A stretch of DNA of 38,973 nucleotides from Syntrophobacterales bacterium (GTDB taxonomy: Bacteria; Desulfobacterota; Syntrophia; Syntrophales; UBA2210): NCBI GenBank assembly GCA_021163105.1, contig JAGGXJ010000147.1, positions 1 to 38,973 on the forward strand, in the 5' to 3' direction. The translations under genes and the position numbers were made by a program. Shown here piece after piece: positions 1 through 6,727 of this stretch (position 1 is its first letter; the number at the start of each line of letters is the position of its first letter). The notes under the pieces were generated by a model. The model was given only the letters and a program-made list of their open reading frames with translations, searched no databases and was not told where the DNA came from.

Positions 1-171
1 GCACGTTCACTTCTGTCCATCTATTTTCACTTTTACAATACGGAGAGGCTCCATGAAACTCTTGGATATCTTACTCCCTATGAAGTATATTATGACAAAG
101 AATCATTAATACCTATAACAAGACAGGCTTCTTACTCTATGCACCTTAAACAGCCCTGTTTTTTATCTTGA
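1..171 (+). CDS. IS3-type transposase, C-terminal fragment cut by the window edge
   Basis: Frame 1 is open from the first base to TGA at 169-171. It encodes 56 residues containing FYNTERLHETLGYLTPYEVY, the typical C-terminal end of the rve/integrase-core transposase (OrfB) of IS3-family elements, which cuts and joins DNA in the cytoplasm. The DDE residues would lie upstream, outside the window, so activity cannot be judged. The ORF track misses it because it has no start codon. No convincing terminal inverted repeat was found just after the stop. Family is fairly sure; subgroup is not determined. Confidence 0.75.
   Translation, partial: ARSLLSIYFHFYNTERLHETLGYLTPYEVYYDKESLIPITRQASYSMHLKQPCFLS
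148..161. repeat. Small inverted repeat AACAG-CC-CTGTT, copy 1
   Basis: The 14-mer AACAGCCCTGTTTT (AACAG/CTGTT arms around CC) occurs here in the end of the transposase gene. It occurs again at 13373-13386, upstream of the terpene synthase. It could be chance or a shared regulator or IS-end motif. Confidence 0.3.
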
Positions 172-582
172 CTATGGGGATAGGCTTAATACGTAACAAA
201 AAGCAGAAAGGAGAGGCAGTCCTTTACTATTGACTGGCTGTCGGGGAGATTGATCTGGAGTCCTGTCTGATCTTGCGGTTTTTCCCATTACCGTTTTTGT
301 TTGTTAATGGTTTTTAATGTATGTTATTATAAGTACTTACGTGCAATATGATACACAAAAAAATTCTTGGTAATTTTAAAAAAAGGAGTATAATAAGCAT
401 ACAAAAGAGTTAACCGAGATTATCCGGAGTTGCGCTTATACCGTTTTCATTTCCCGTGCTTATTCGCCGGAGAAATCTTTTCACAGTCATACGGACAGAA
501 CATTCAACCTATACGGTGCTCTTGTGCAGTTCAAAATATTTTTCTGGTGTTGCTGATCATATAAAAGAAAGGAGGTCAGCAG
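172..582. other. Intergenic stretch, about 410 bp, no convincing gene
   Basis: AT-rich, with no ORF that looks like a protein; the ORF at 456-638 has no good ribosome binding site and overlaps the better-led ORF at 583. The only signal seen is a candidate promoter at 367-394. No tRNA or recognisable riboswitch core was seen by eye. Confidence 0.6.
367..394 (+). promoter_or_regulatory. Candidate sigma70-type promoter
   Basis: TTGGTA (367-372), a 16-bp spacer and TATAAT (389-394) read rightwards. The -10 is perfect and the -35 matches 4 of 6. It could drive the small ORF at 583. The region is AT-rich, so a chance match is possible. Confidence 0.4.
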
Positions 583-789
583 ATGAAGAAAAAAAGATTT
601 GGATTCACAAAGCTTGTAATGTTTCTCCTGTATCCTGAAGATTCAACGGATCGATATCCTGACACCTTCTTTACCCCGCATGGTTTCTCTGCTCTCCACG
701 TACCCAAGTATCTTGAAGTGATGAAAACTCTCTTCTGGATGTTTATAGCCACCCTGTTAGCAACAGTAATTTCCCAGTTCTGTCAGTGA
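583..789 (+). CDS. Small hypothetical protein with a C-terminal membrane segment
   Basis: The 68-residue ORF is not recognised. In its favour, AAAGGAGG lies 7 bases before the ATG, among the best ribosome binding sites in the window, and a candidate promoter lies upstream. The N-terminus is basic (MKKKR). The C-terminal third (MKTLFWMFIATLLATVISQF) looks like one membrane-spanning helix, so the product may be a small inner-membrane protein. It sits between a transposase fragment and a repeat-like element, so it could equally be a remnant. There is no functional clue. Confidence 0.4.
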   Translation: MKKKRFGFTKLVMFLLYPEDSTDRYPDTFFTPHGFSALHVPKYLEVMKTLFWMFIATLLATVISQFCQ

Positions 790-833
790 GTGGATCGGCA
801 AAGGTGTATAAAATACAGGATTAGCGTTATCTG

Positions 834-1027
834 GTGTCCATCCGGAAATGGCCCTTTTCCACAATCTCAGCGTCAATCTGCGGGATTCCTTGTGCGACGT
901 ACTACAGTACTTATCCGCGTAATCCCTTGATTTTCTTGCTCTTGTAAAAAGTTGCTCATTTCTGAAACTGGGAACCCGCTGCGGAGCGTGGGGCTGAGCA
1001 CCCGAAGGGTGCGAAGAATTGGACACT
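834..1027. repeat. MITE-like noncoding element with short terminal inverted repeats
   Basis: The segment begins GTGTCCATCC and ends TTGGACAC, giving 7-bp terminal inverted repeats (GTGTCCA/TGGACAC). Near the right end, GCACCC-GAA-GGGTGC (998-1012) forms a small hairpin. The left-end motif recurs almost exactly at 14743-14768. On the minus strand both copies can be read as EKGHF(R/K)MDT, so the motif may come from a coding sequence. About 194 bp, no start codon with a ribosome binding site, no transposase. Whether it moves is unknown; an end of a larger element or a remnant gene are alternatives. Confidence 0.5.
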
Positions 1028-1168
1028 TGATAGTGCCGTTATTTCATTTCTGGATGGGCATTAATTAACCGGTAACAGCCGCTTATTATCTATTGCAATC
1101 GTTTTCAATGTTCGTTATCCTGTTGCTGTTATAACAAAAATCGTGCGCAATGATAACGGGGGACTGGA

Positions 1169-1993
1169 GTGACCCTACCCATTAAAAAATTAGGATCGGA
1201 GGTTGCGAAAGGTTTCCTGGGCGTCTTTTTTGATATCGATGATACCTTTACAACAGGTGGCAGGATTCCGGCGTGTGCCTTTGACGCGCTGTGGAGGCTG
1301 AAGGAATGCGGTATGAAGGTGGTTCCGATAACCGGCAGACCCGCCGGATGGTGCGATCATATTGCCAGGATGTGGCCTGTGGACGGTGTTGTTGGAGAAA
1401 ATGGCGCCTTCTATTTCTGGCTTGATGAAAAAGAGAAAAAGCTGAAGAAAACATTTCTTGATTCAGAAAAGGTCAGAGATGACAACCGCAAAAGGCTGAG
1501 GCATATCGGCGAGGAAATACTCGCGGAAATTCCGGGAACGGCAATCGCCAGTGACCAGCTTTACCGGGAGGCCGACCTTGCCGTGGATTACTGCGAGGAC
1601 GTGGATCCGCTGAATACGACAGATGTTGAGGAAATTTGCCGGATTTTCAGGAGACATGGGGCAACATGCAAGGTGTCTTCGATTCATGTTAATGGATGGT
1701 TCGGCAGTTATGACAAACTGGGTATGACAAAAATGTTTGTTCGGGAACGCTGGAAGATGGATCTGGATGACAGCAGAGAACACTTTCTGTTTTGTGGCGA
1801 TTCACCCAATGATGAACCCATGTTCGAATATTTCCCCCATTCCGCAGGTGTAAGGAATGTGCTTCACTTTGTGGATCAGATGAAATGTCTGCCTGAATTT
1901 GTAGCCGGCCGGGATGGTGGCGAGGGTTTTGCCGAGATTATGGAAGTGATATTCGAGCGCAGATCGGATAGAGACGGATGGCCGGCTGCCTGA
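1169..1993 (+). CDS. HAD-superfamily (IIB/Cof-like) sugar or polyol phosphatase
   Basis: A 274-residue cytoplasmic hydrolase expected to remove phosphate from a small phosphorylated metabolite. Visible HAD motifs are FFDIDDTF near residue 20 (nucleophile Asp22, acid Asp24), PITGRP near 53 (motif II), a Lys in the YDKLGMTK stretch (motif III) and FCGDSPNDEP near 209 (motif IV). The large insert between motifs II and III fits the C2B cap of Cof, sucrose-phosphatase and mannosyl-3-phosphoglycerate phosphatase relatives. The start is GTG, preceded by GGGGGACTGGA. It converges on ugpC with a 12-bp gap, so a glycerol-phosphate or sugar-phosphate substrate is possible, but the sequence does not fix it. 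Confidence 0.75.
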   Translation: MTLPIKKLGSEVAKGFLGVFFDIDDTFTTGGRIPACAFDALWRLKECGMKVVPITGRPAGWCDHIARMWPVDGVVGENGAFYFWLDEKEKKLKKTFLDSEKVRDDNRKRLRHIGEEILAEIPGTAIASDQLYREADLAVDYCEDVDPLNTTDVEEICRIFRRHGATCKVSSIHVNGWFGSYDKLGMTKMFVRERWKMDLDDSREHFLFCGDSPNDEPMFEYFPHSAGVRNVLHFVDQMKCLPEFVAGRDGGEGFAEIMEVIFERRSDRDGWPAA

Positions 1994-2005
1994 CGGTACT
2001 CGTTA

Positions 2006-3106
2006 TCAATAGATTGAAGATGTACTCTTTGCGTCAAAGATATGAAGGTGTTCAAGATTCAGGGCGAGGTTTATCTCTTCTCCGACATTTATGATTCTTC
2101 TTCCCTCGCTCCTGGCTGTCAGTTTTACTCCCTGAATGTTCATGTGCATGTTTGTTTCTCCGCCCAGGGGTTCAACTACCTCGACGATACCATGTACTTT
2201 CCAATCTTCCGGCATATTAACATGGTCGCCGTTGTCGATTGTCAGGTCTTCCGTGCGAAGCCCCATGACTACTTCCATGCCGTTCCTGATTCCGCTGTCC
2301 GGTTTTTTAGGGATTGGAATTCTCAGACCTCCGGAGAAATTGAGTTCAAAATTCCCTCCGGCAGAGTCAATTCTGGCGGGTACCAGGTTCATGGGTGGGC
2401 TGCCGATGAACCCGGCCACAAAGATATTTGACGGTTTTTCAAACAGATCTATCGGCCCGCCTACCTGCTCGATGTATCCATCGTTCATCACAACAATTCT
2501 GTCGGCCAAGGTCATGGCTTCCACCTGATCATGAGTCACATATATAATAGTAGATTTTACTTTTTGATGCAGAAGTTTCATTTCGGTCCGCATCTGGGTA
2601 CGCAGTTTTGCATCCAGATTGGAAAGGGGCTCGTCAAAGAGAAAGATGGATGGTTTCCTGACCATGGCTCTTCCCATGGCGACCCTCTGACGCTGCCCGC
2701 CAGAGAGTTCAAAAGGTTTTCTATGAAGCAGATCTTGCAGTTCCAGTATATCGGCGGTTTCCTTCACCCGTTTTTCTATTTCATCTTTAGGAGTCTTACT
2801 GATTTTCAGGCCGAAGGACATGTTGTCGAATACATTCATATGAGGGTAAAGCGCGTAGTTCTGGAATACCATGGCAATTCCACGGTCCTTGGGGGCTACG
2901 TCATTTATAACCTTCCCGTCGATCAGGATTTCTCCCTCTGTGATCTTCTCCAGGCCGGCGATCATCCTCAGTATCGTAGATTTGCCGCATCCGGAGGGTC
3001 CTACCAGGACGACGAACTCGTTTCCCTCTATCTCAAGATTGACACCGTGGACGACTTCCACCTTGCCGAATCTCTTTACCACATCTTTTAGGGTTACATC
3101 GGCCAT
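2006..3106 (-). CDS. ugpC: UgpC-type ABC transporter ATPase (sn-glycerol-3-phosphate import)
   Basis: A 366-residue ATP-binding subunit of the MalK/UgpC family that powers sugar or polyol-phosphate import from the cytoplasmic face. It has Walker A GPSGCGKST (36-44), Q-loop FQNYALYP, signature LSGGQRQRVAMGRA, Walker B FLFDEPLSNLDA and the H-loop VTHDQVEA, followed by a C-terminal TOBE-type regulatory domain of normal length. Sequence alone does not separate UgpC from MalK or MsmK. The choice rests on the divergent neighbours ugpB, ugpA and ugpE, which closely resemble the E. coli Ugp proteins. It is split from ugpBAE onto the other strand, so the two halves need separate promoters. All ATPase motifs are intact. 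Confidence 0.88.
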   Translation of the reverse strand: MADVTLKDVVKRFGKVEVVHGVNLEIEGNEFVVLVGPSGCGKSTILRMIAGLEKITEGEILIDGKVINDVAPKDRGIAMVFQNYALYPHMNVFDNMSFGLKISKTPKDEIEKRVKETADILELQDLLHRKPFELSGGQRQRVAMGRAMVRKPSIFLFDEPLSNLDAKLRTQMRTEMKLLHQKVKSTIIYVTHDQVEAMTLADRIVVMNDGYIEQVGGPIDLFEKPSNIFVAGFIGSPPMNLVPARIDSAGGNFELNFSGGLRIPIPKKPDSGIRNGMEVVMGLRTEDLTIDNGDHVNMPEDWKVHGIVEVVEPLGGETNMHMNIQGVKLTARSEGRRIINVGEEINLALNLEHLHIFDAKSTSSIY

Positions 3107-3299
3107 GATGACGATTTTTCACCTTTCCATGGGGTTGGCTTAAAAATCATATACTGAATTTCCGCTTGCAGGACTGTCAACTTTCAAGAGTTTACGTTTA
3201 ATATTACAAACAGGAGGCTTCGTCAAGTAATAGGTGGTAGTAATTTTTCAGGTTTCCGAAAAGAATCAGCGGAAAATAAATTTTGCTGTAACATACTTC

Positions 3300-3328
3300 T
3301 TGACTCGTCTGTTAATTGTCTTTACACT
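3300..3328 (+). promoter_or_regulatory. Sigma70-type promoter of ugpB
   Basis: TTGACT (3300-3305), a 17-bp spacer and TACACT (3323-3328) face ugpB. Transcription would start near 3335, just before the tandem repeats, so these would be in the 5' untranslated RNA. No Pho-box-like or other operator was identified with confidence. Confidence 0.6.
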
Positions 3329-3347
3329 GCCATATGTTCTTTTCACT

Positions 3348-3419
3348 GGAGTTTGTCTTGGAGTTTGTCCTGGAGTTTGTCTTGGAGTTTGTCTTGGAGT
3401 TTGTCCTGGAGTTTGTCCG
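3348..3419 (+). repeat. Six tandem 12-bp repeats in the ugpB leader
   Basis: GGAGTTTGTCYK occurs six times head to tail (units at 3348, 3360, 3372, 3384, 3396 and 3408), differing only in the last two or three bases. The array lies between the ugpB promoter and its ribosome binding site. The ORF track extends ugpB through it as (MSWSLSWSLS...), which is an artefact of a repeat unit divisible by three. Each unit contains GGAG, so the leader RNA would hold several Shine-Dalgarno-like sites. The intergenic stretch 3107-3478 otherwise holds only the promoter. Confidence 0.9.
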
Positions 3420-3478
3420 GAGAGAGGAAATCTATCCGGGCATTAATAAAAACACTTAAAAGGATAGGAGGAGTTGTT

Positions 3479-4810
3479 ATGAAAGTACGTAAGCTGTTGA
3501 TGATCATTGCAGTTGCGGCATCGCTGGTTTTCCTGGCCGGTCAGGTGATGGCTGAACCGATCACCATTAACTGGTGGCACGCGATGAAGGGGGCCCGCGG
3601 TAAGGTGGCCGATAACATGATCAAGGCGTTTAATGATTCCCAGTCCGACTATGTGGTGGTCGGCACCTACAAGGGAAATTATGACGAGACGATCAACGCC
3701 GGTGTGGCGGCCTACAGGGCAAAGAAACAGCCCCACATCCTCCAGGCTTTTGAGGTCGGTACACAGACGATGATGCTCTCCGGCGCTATCAAGCCAGTCT
3801 ACAAGCTCATGAAGGAGGCGGGTTACAACATCAACTGGAAGGGCTATCTCCAGCCGGTTCTTTCCTACTACATGAACGCTAATGGCGATTTGATGTCCAT
3901 GCCCTTCAATTCATCTACGCCCGTTATGTATTACAACGTTGACCTCTTCAAGAAAGCCGGTATCCCGATGCTTGACAAGACAAAACCTGTCACATGGGAC
4001 AAACTAGGCGAGATCACCGCCAAGCTGGTAAAATCAGGCGTCGTACCCTATGGAATGGTTACGGGTTGGCAGTCCTGGACACAGGTGGAAAATTACAGTG
4101 CAATACACAATATTGCTTTTGCCTCAAAGGCGAATGGTTACGAGGGACTTGATTGTGAGCTTCTTATCAACAATCCCAAGGTGGTTGGTCACATCGCCAT
4201 GCTGAAAGACTGGTTCGATGATAAACGTTTCCTGTACGGTGGGCAGAAGTATCAGGGACCGAAAGCCGAGTTCATAGCACAGAACGCGGGCGTCTACATC
4301 GATTCTATCAGCGGTATTGCAAAGCTTAAGAAGGCTGTCAAAGACTTCAAGTGGGACGTCGCGCCCATGCCCGTGGAATCATGGATGAAAAACCCCCAGA
4401 ACAGTATCATCGGAGGCGCTTCATTGTGGGTATTTAAAGGTCACGACAAAAAAGATTACAAGGGTGTGGCGGCATTTCTGAAACACCTGGCAAAACCCGA
4501 GATGCAGATATACTGGCACAAGCAAACAGGTTATTTCCCGATCACGCTTGCCGCCTATGAGCAATTGAAAAAAGAAGGCTATTACAAAGAGCAGCCCTAT
4601 CAGGAAGTTGGTATCAAAGAACTGACACGTCGGACCCCGACCAAGATTTCCCGCGGTCTCCGTCTCGGCTATTTCATCCAGATAAGAAATATTATCAATG
4701 AAGAAATGGAACTTGTCTGGAACGGAACCAAGACGCCGCAGGCGGCTATGGATAACGCGGTTAAACGGAGTAATAAGCAGCTTCGGGAATTTGAAAAGAT
4801 CTATAAATAG
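3479..4810 (+). CDS. ugpB: Periplasmic sn-glycerol-3-phosphate-binding protein UgpB
   Basis: The 443-residue solute-binding protein captures glycerol-3-phosphate (or its diesters) in the periplasm for the UgpAEC importer. Long stretches match E. coli UgpB from memory: WWHAMKGARGK, TYKGNYDETINAGVAAYRA, PFNSSTPVMYYN, NSIIGGASLWVFKG, WHKQTGYFPIT and GLRLGYFIQIR. The start was moved from 3353 to the ATG at 3479. It follows AGGAGGAG and begins a clean signal peptide, MKVRKLLMII...GQVMA, with cleavage before EP. The ORF-track start would add 42 residues read from the tandem repeats. First gene of ugpBAE, probably the most strongly expressed because of the stem-loop that follows it. Confidence 0.93.
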   Translation: MKVRKLLMIIAVAASLVFLAGQVMAEPITINWWHAMKGARGKVADNMIKAFNDSQSDYVVVGTYKGNYDETINAGVAAYRAKKQPHILQAFEVGTQTMMLSGAIKPVYKLMKEAGYNINWKGYLQPVLSYYMNANGDLMSMPFNSSTPVMYYNVDLFKKAGIPMLDKTKPVTWDKLGEITAKLVKSGVVPYGMVTGWQSWTQVENYSAIHNIAFASKANGYEGLDCELLINNPKVVGHIAMLKDWFDDKRFLYGGQKYQGPKAEFIAQNAGVYIDSISGIAKLKKAVKDFKWDVAPMPVESWMKNPQNSIIGGASLWVFKGHDKKDYKGVAAFLKHLAKPEMQIYWHKQTGYFPITLAAYEQLKKEGYYKEQPYQEVGIKELTRRTPTKISRGLRLGYFIQIRNIINEEMELVWNGTKTPQAAMDNAVKRSNKQLREFEKIYK

Positions 4811-4836
4811 ACAACAGTTTTAAAAATGTAATATGG

Positions 4837-4871
4837 GCAACGCTTTCCCCGTTTATGGGGGGAAGCGTTGC
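4837..4871 (+). promoter_or_regulatory. 14-bp stem-loop between ugpB and ugpA
   Basis: GCAACGCTTTCCCC and GGGGGAAGCGTTGC pair over 14 bp (one G-U pair) around a loop of about seven bases, 26 bases after the ugpB stop. The tail TTTGTG is too short for a strong rho-independent terminator, so it is probably a partial terminator or an RNA-stabilising hairpin that raises ugpB over ugpAE. The hairpin overlaps the ORF track's ugpA start at 4833, which argues against that start. Confidence 0.75.
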
Positions 4872-4889
4872 TTTGTGAACAGCGAAACA

Positions 4890-5780
4890 ATGATAAAGAG
4901 ATCCGTTTTTTCCTCAAGGACGCTTCCATACCTGTTAATACTTCCACAGATCGTGGTGACGCTCACCTTTTTCTACTGGCCTGCCGTCCAAGGCCTGATA
5001 CAGTCGGTAATGCGAAGCGACCCCTTCGGCCAACACAGCACCTTCATCTGGTTTTCGAATTTTGTAACACTTTTTACCGATCCACTCTATCTCAAATCCA
5101 TAGGGATCACGCTTTTCTTCAGTATGTCTGTCGCGACAGTATCCATCTCCACCGGTCTTTTTATTGCCACGATGGCAAACAGGGCGCTTAAGGCGAAGGC
5201 TGTTGTGAGGACTCTCCTTATCTGGCCCTATGCCGTGGCACCGGCCATTTCGGGTATCCTGTGGCTCTTTCTGCTTCACCCTTCATACGGGGTTGTCGCT
5301 CTCGCGATCAAGCGCTGGTTCGGTGTTGACTGGAACCCGGTTTTAAGGGGATCTGATGCAATGTTTATGATAATTATGGCAAGCGCGTGGAAGCAGATCA
5401 GTTATAATTTTGTCTTTTTTATTGCCGGGCTGCAGGCGATCCCCAAATCACTCATAGAAGCGGCGGCAATAGATGGGGCGAGTCCCTTCAGGCGGTTCTG
5501 GACTATCACTGTTCCACTCCTCTCACCGACGCTGTTTTTCGTTACTGTCATGAACATCATCTATTCGTTCTTCGAGACCTTTGGTGTTGTTCATATGATG
5601 ACACAGGGGGGACCCGGCGGAGCTACGAATATACTGGTGTACAAGGTCTATCAGGACGGGTTCATAGGCCTGAATATGGGGGGATCGGCAGCACAGTCTA
5701 TCGTGTTAATGACCCTGATAATTGGGGTTACCCTTTTTCAGTTCAAGTACGTGGAAAAAAAGGTTCAATACGCGGGATAA
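4890..5780 (+). CDS. ugpA: Glycerol-3-phosphate ABC permease UgpA
   Basis: One of the two inner-membrane subunits forming the Ugp channel, with about six membrane helices. It carries the permease EAA loop EAAAIDGASPFRRFW that contacts UgpC. Matches to E. coli UgpA recalled from memory include LPYLLILPQ, WPYAVAPAISGILWLF, SAWKQISYNFVFF, IPKSLIEAAAIDGA and KVYQDGF. The ORF-track start at 4833 falls in the intercistronic hairpin. The ATG at 4890 gives 296 residues, the family length, and begins MIKRSVFSSRTLPYLL like the homologue. The in-frame GTG at 4875 is an alternative. No strong ribosome binding site is visible, so lower translation than ugpB is plausible. Confidence 0.9.
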   Translation: MIKRSVFSSRTLPYLLILPQIVVTLTFFYWPAVQGLIQSVMRSDPFGQHSTFIWFSNFVTLFTDPLYLKSIGITLFFSMSVATVSISTGLFIATMANRALKAKAVVRTLLIWPYAVAPAISGILWLFLLHPSYGVVALAIKRWFGVDWNPVLRGSDAMFMIIMASAWKQISYNFVFFIAGLQAIPKSLIEAAAIDGASPFRRFWTITVPLLSPTLFFVTVMNIIYSFFETFGVVHMMTQGGPGGATNILVYKVYQDGFIGLNMGGSAAQSIVLMTLIIGVTLFQFKYVEKKVQYAG

Positions 5781-5786
5781 CAGTCA

Positions 5787-6707
5787 ATGGTTGAGAAAAC
5801 ACCGATTCTGGATATATTTACATATGTCTTTTTGATCACGGGGATTATTATTGTCGGTTTTCCGGTTATTTACGCCATAATCGCTGCGACGCTTCCCATT
5901 GAAGACGTGTGCAGGGTTCCAATGCCGCTGATTCCGGGAGATCAGTTCTGGGTGAACATAAAGGCTGCCTGGGAAAAAGGTAACCTGGGAACGAACCTGT
6001 TAAATTCATTCATCATGGCGTCGGGTATCACCCTTGGCAAGATCAGTGTTTCCCTGCTGGGCGCGTTTTCGATCGTTTACTTCGATTACCGTTTCAGAAC
6101 CCTGGTTTTTGTTTCGGTCTTCTGTACGCTGATGCTTCCGGTGGAAGTAAGAATCCTTCCCACCTACGAAATGGCGGCAAATCTCCTCGGTCCCCTGCAG
6201 CATCTCTGGAATGTTCTTCACCTGAACGGTCTTGTAAGCTGGTTTGCGGGTCATACGATAGATATTACGCTGGAGTGGAGCATCCTGGACAGCTACACGG
6301 GACTTATCCTGCCCCTGATTGCCTCAGCGACCTGCACCTTTCTTTTCCGGCAGTTCTTTCTCACAATTCCCGAGGAACTCTGTGAGGCGGCTAAGATGGA
6401 TGGAGCTTCGGCCATGACCTTTTTCAGGAAGATTCTCCTTCCCCTCTCCAAGACTAATATCGCCGCGCTTGTAGTTATCGAATTCGTCTATGGATGGAAC
6501 CAGTACCTCTGGCCTCTGCTTATTACGACAAATCCAAAGATGACGACGGCCGTCATCGGGCTTCAGCACCTGATTCCAGCGGCGGATGATTTGCCTTACT
6601 GGAATGTCGCTCTTGCCGGTTCGTTGCTTGTGATGCTGCCGCCGATTCTTGTGGTCCTCTTCATGCAACGCTGGTTTGTAAAGGGGCTTGTGGACCCGGA
6701 CAAATGA
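5787..6707 (+). CDS. ugpE: Glycerol-3-phosphate ABC permease UgpE
   Basis: The 306-residue second channel subunit lies 6 bp after ugpA. It has the EAA loop EAAKMDGASAMTFFRKILLPLS and family stretches such as NSFIMASGITLGKI, LMLPVEVRILPTYE, LIASATCTFLFRQFFLTIPEELCE and YGWNQYLWPLL. It is about 25 residues longer than I expect for E. coli UgpE. The extra segment lies between the third and fourth helices (GPLQHLWNVLHLNGLVSWFA and the residues after it), before DSYTGLILPLIASAT. The insert probably faces the periplasm and could contact UgpB. It converges on the AGPS-like gene with a 20-bp gap and no visible terminator. Confidence 0.9.
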   Translation: MVEKTPILDIFTYVFLITGIIIVGFPVIYAIIAATLPIEDVCRVPMPLIPGDQFWVNIKAAWEKGNLGTNLLNSFIMASGITLGKISVSLLGAFSIVYFDYRFRTLVFVSVFCTLMLPVEVRILPTYEMAANLLGPLQHLWNVLHLNGLVSWFAGHTIDITLEWSILDSYTGLILPLIASATCTFLFRQFFLTIPEELCEAAKMDGASAMTFFRKILLPLSKTNIAALVVIEFVYGWNQYLWPLLITTNPKMTTAVIGLQHLIPAADDLPYWNVALAGSLLVMLPPILVVLFMQRWFVKGLVDPDK

Positions 6708-6727
6708 TCATAAATAGGCCCCGCAGC

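Noticed and set aside
757-1026. Minus-strand ORF of 89 codons
   Set aside because: It runs through the repeat-like element and its terminal repeats, has no ribosome binding site, and reads a different frame from the one conserved between the two repeat copies.
3348-3419. CRISPR array
   Set aside because: The 12-bp units are contiguous with no spacers, and no cas genes are present.
3353-3478. N-terminal extension of UgpB with SWSL repeats
   Set aside because: It is translated from the 12-bp tandem repeats; ATG 3479 has AGGAGGAG and starts a clean signal peptide.
2006-6707. Maltose or generic sugar ABC transporter
   Set aside because: UgpB, UgpA and UgpE all match the glycerol-3-phosphate system over long stretches, stronger than the MalE/F/G pattern.
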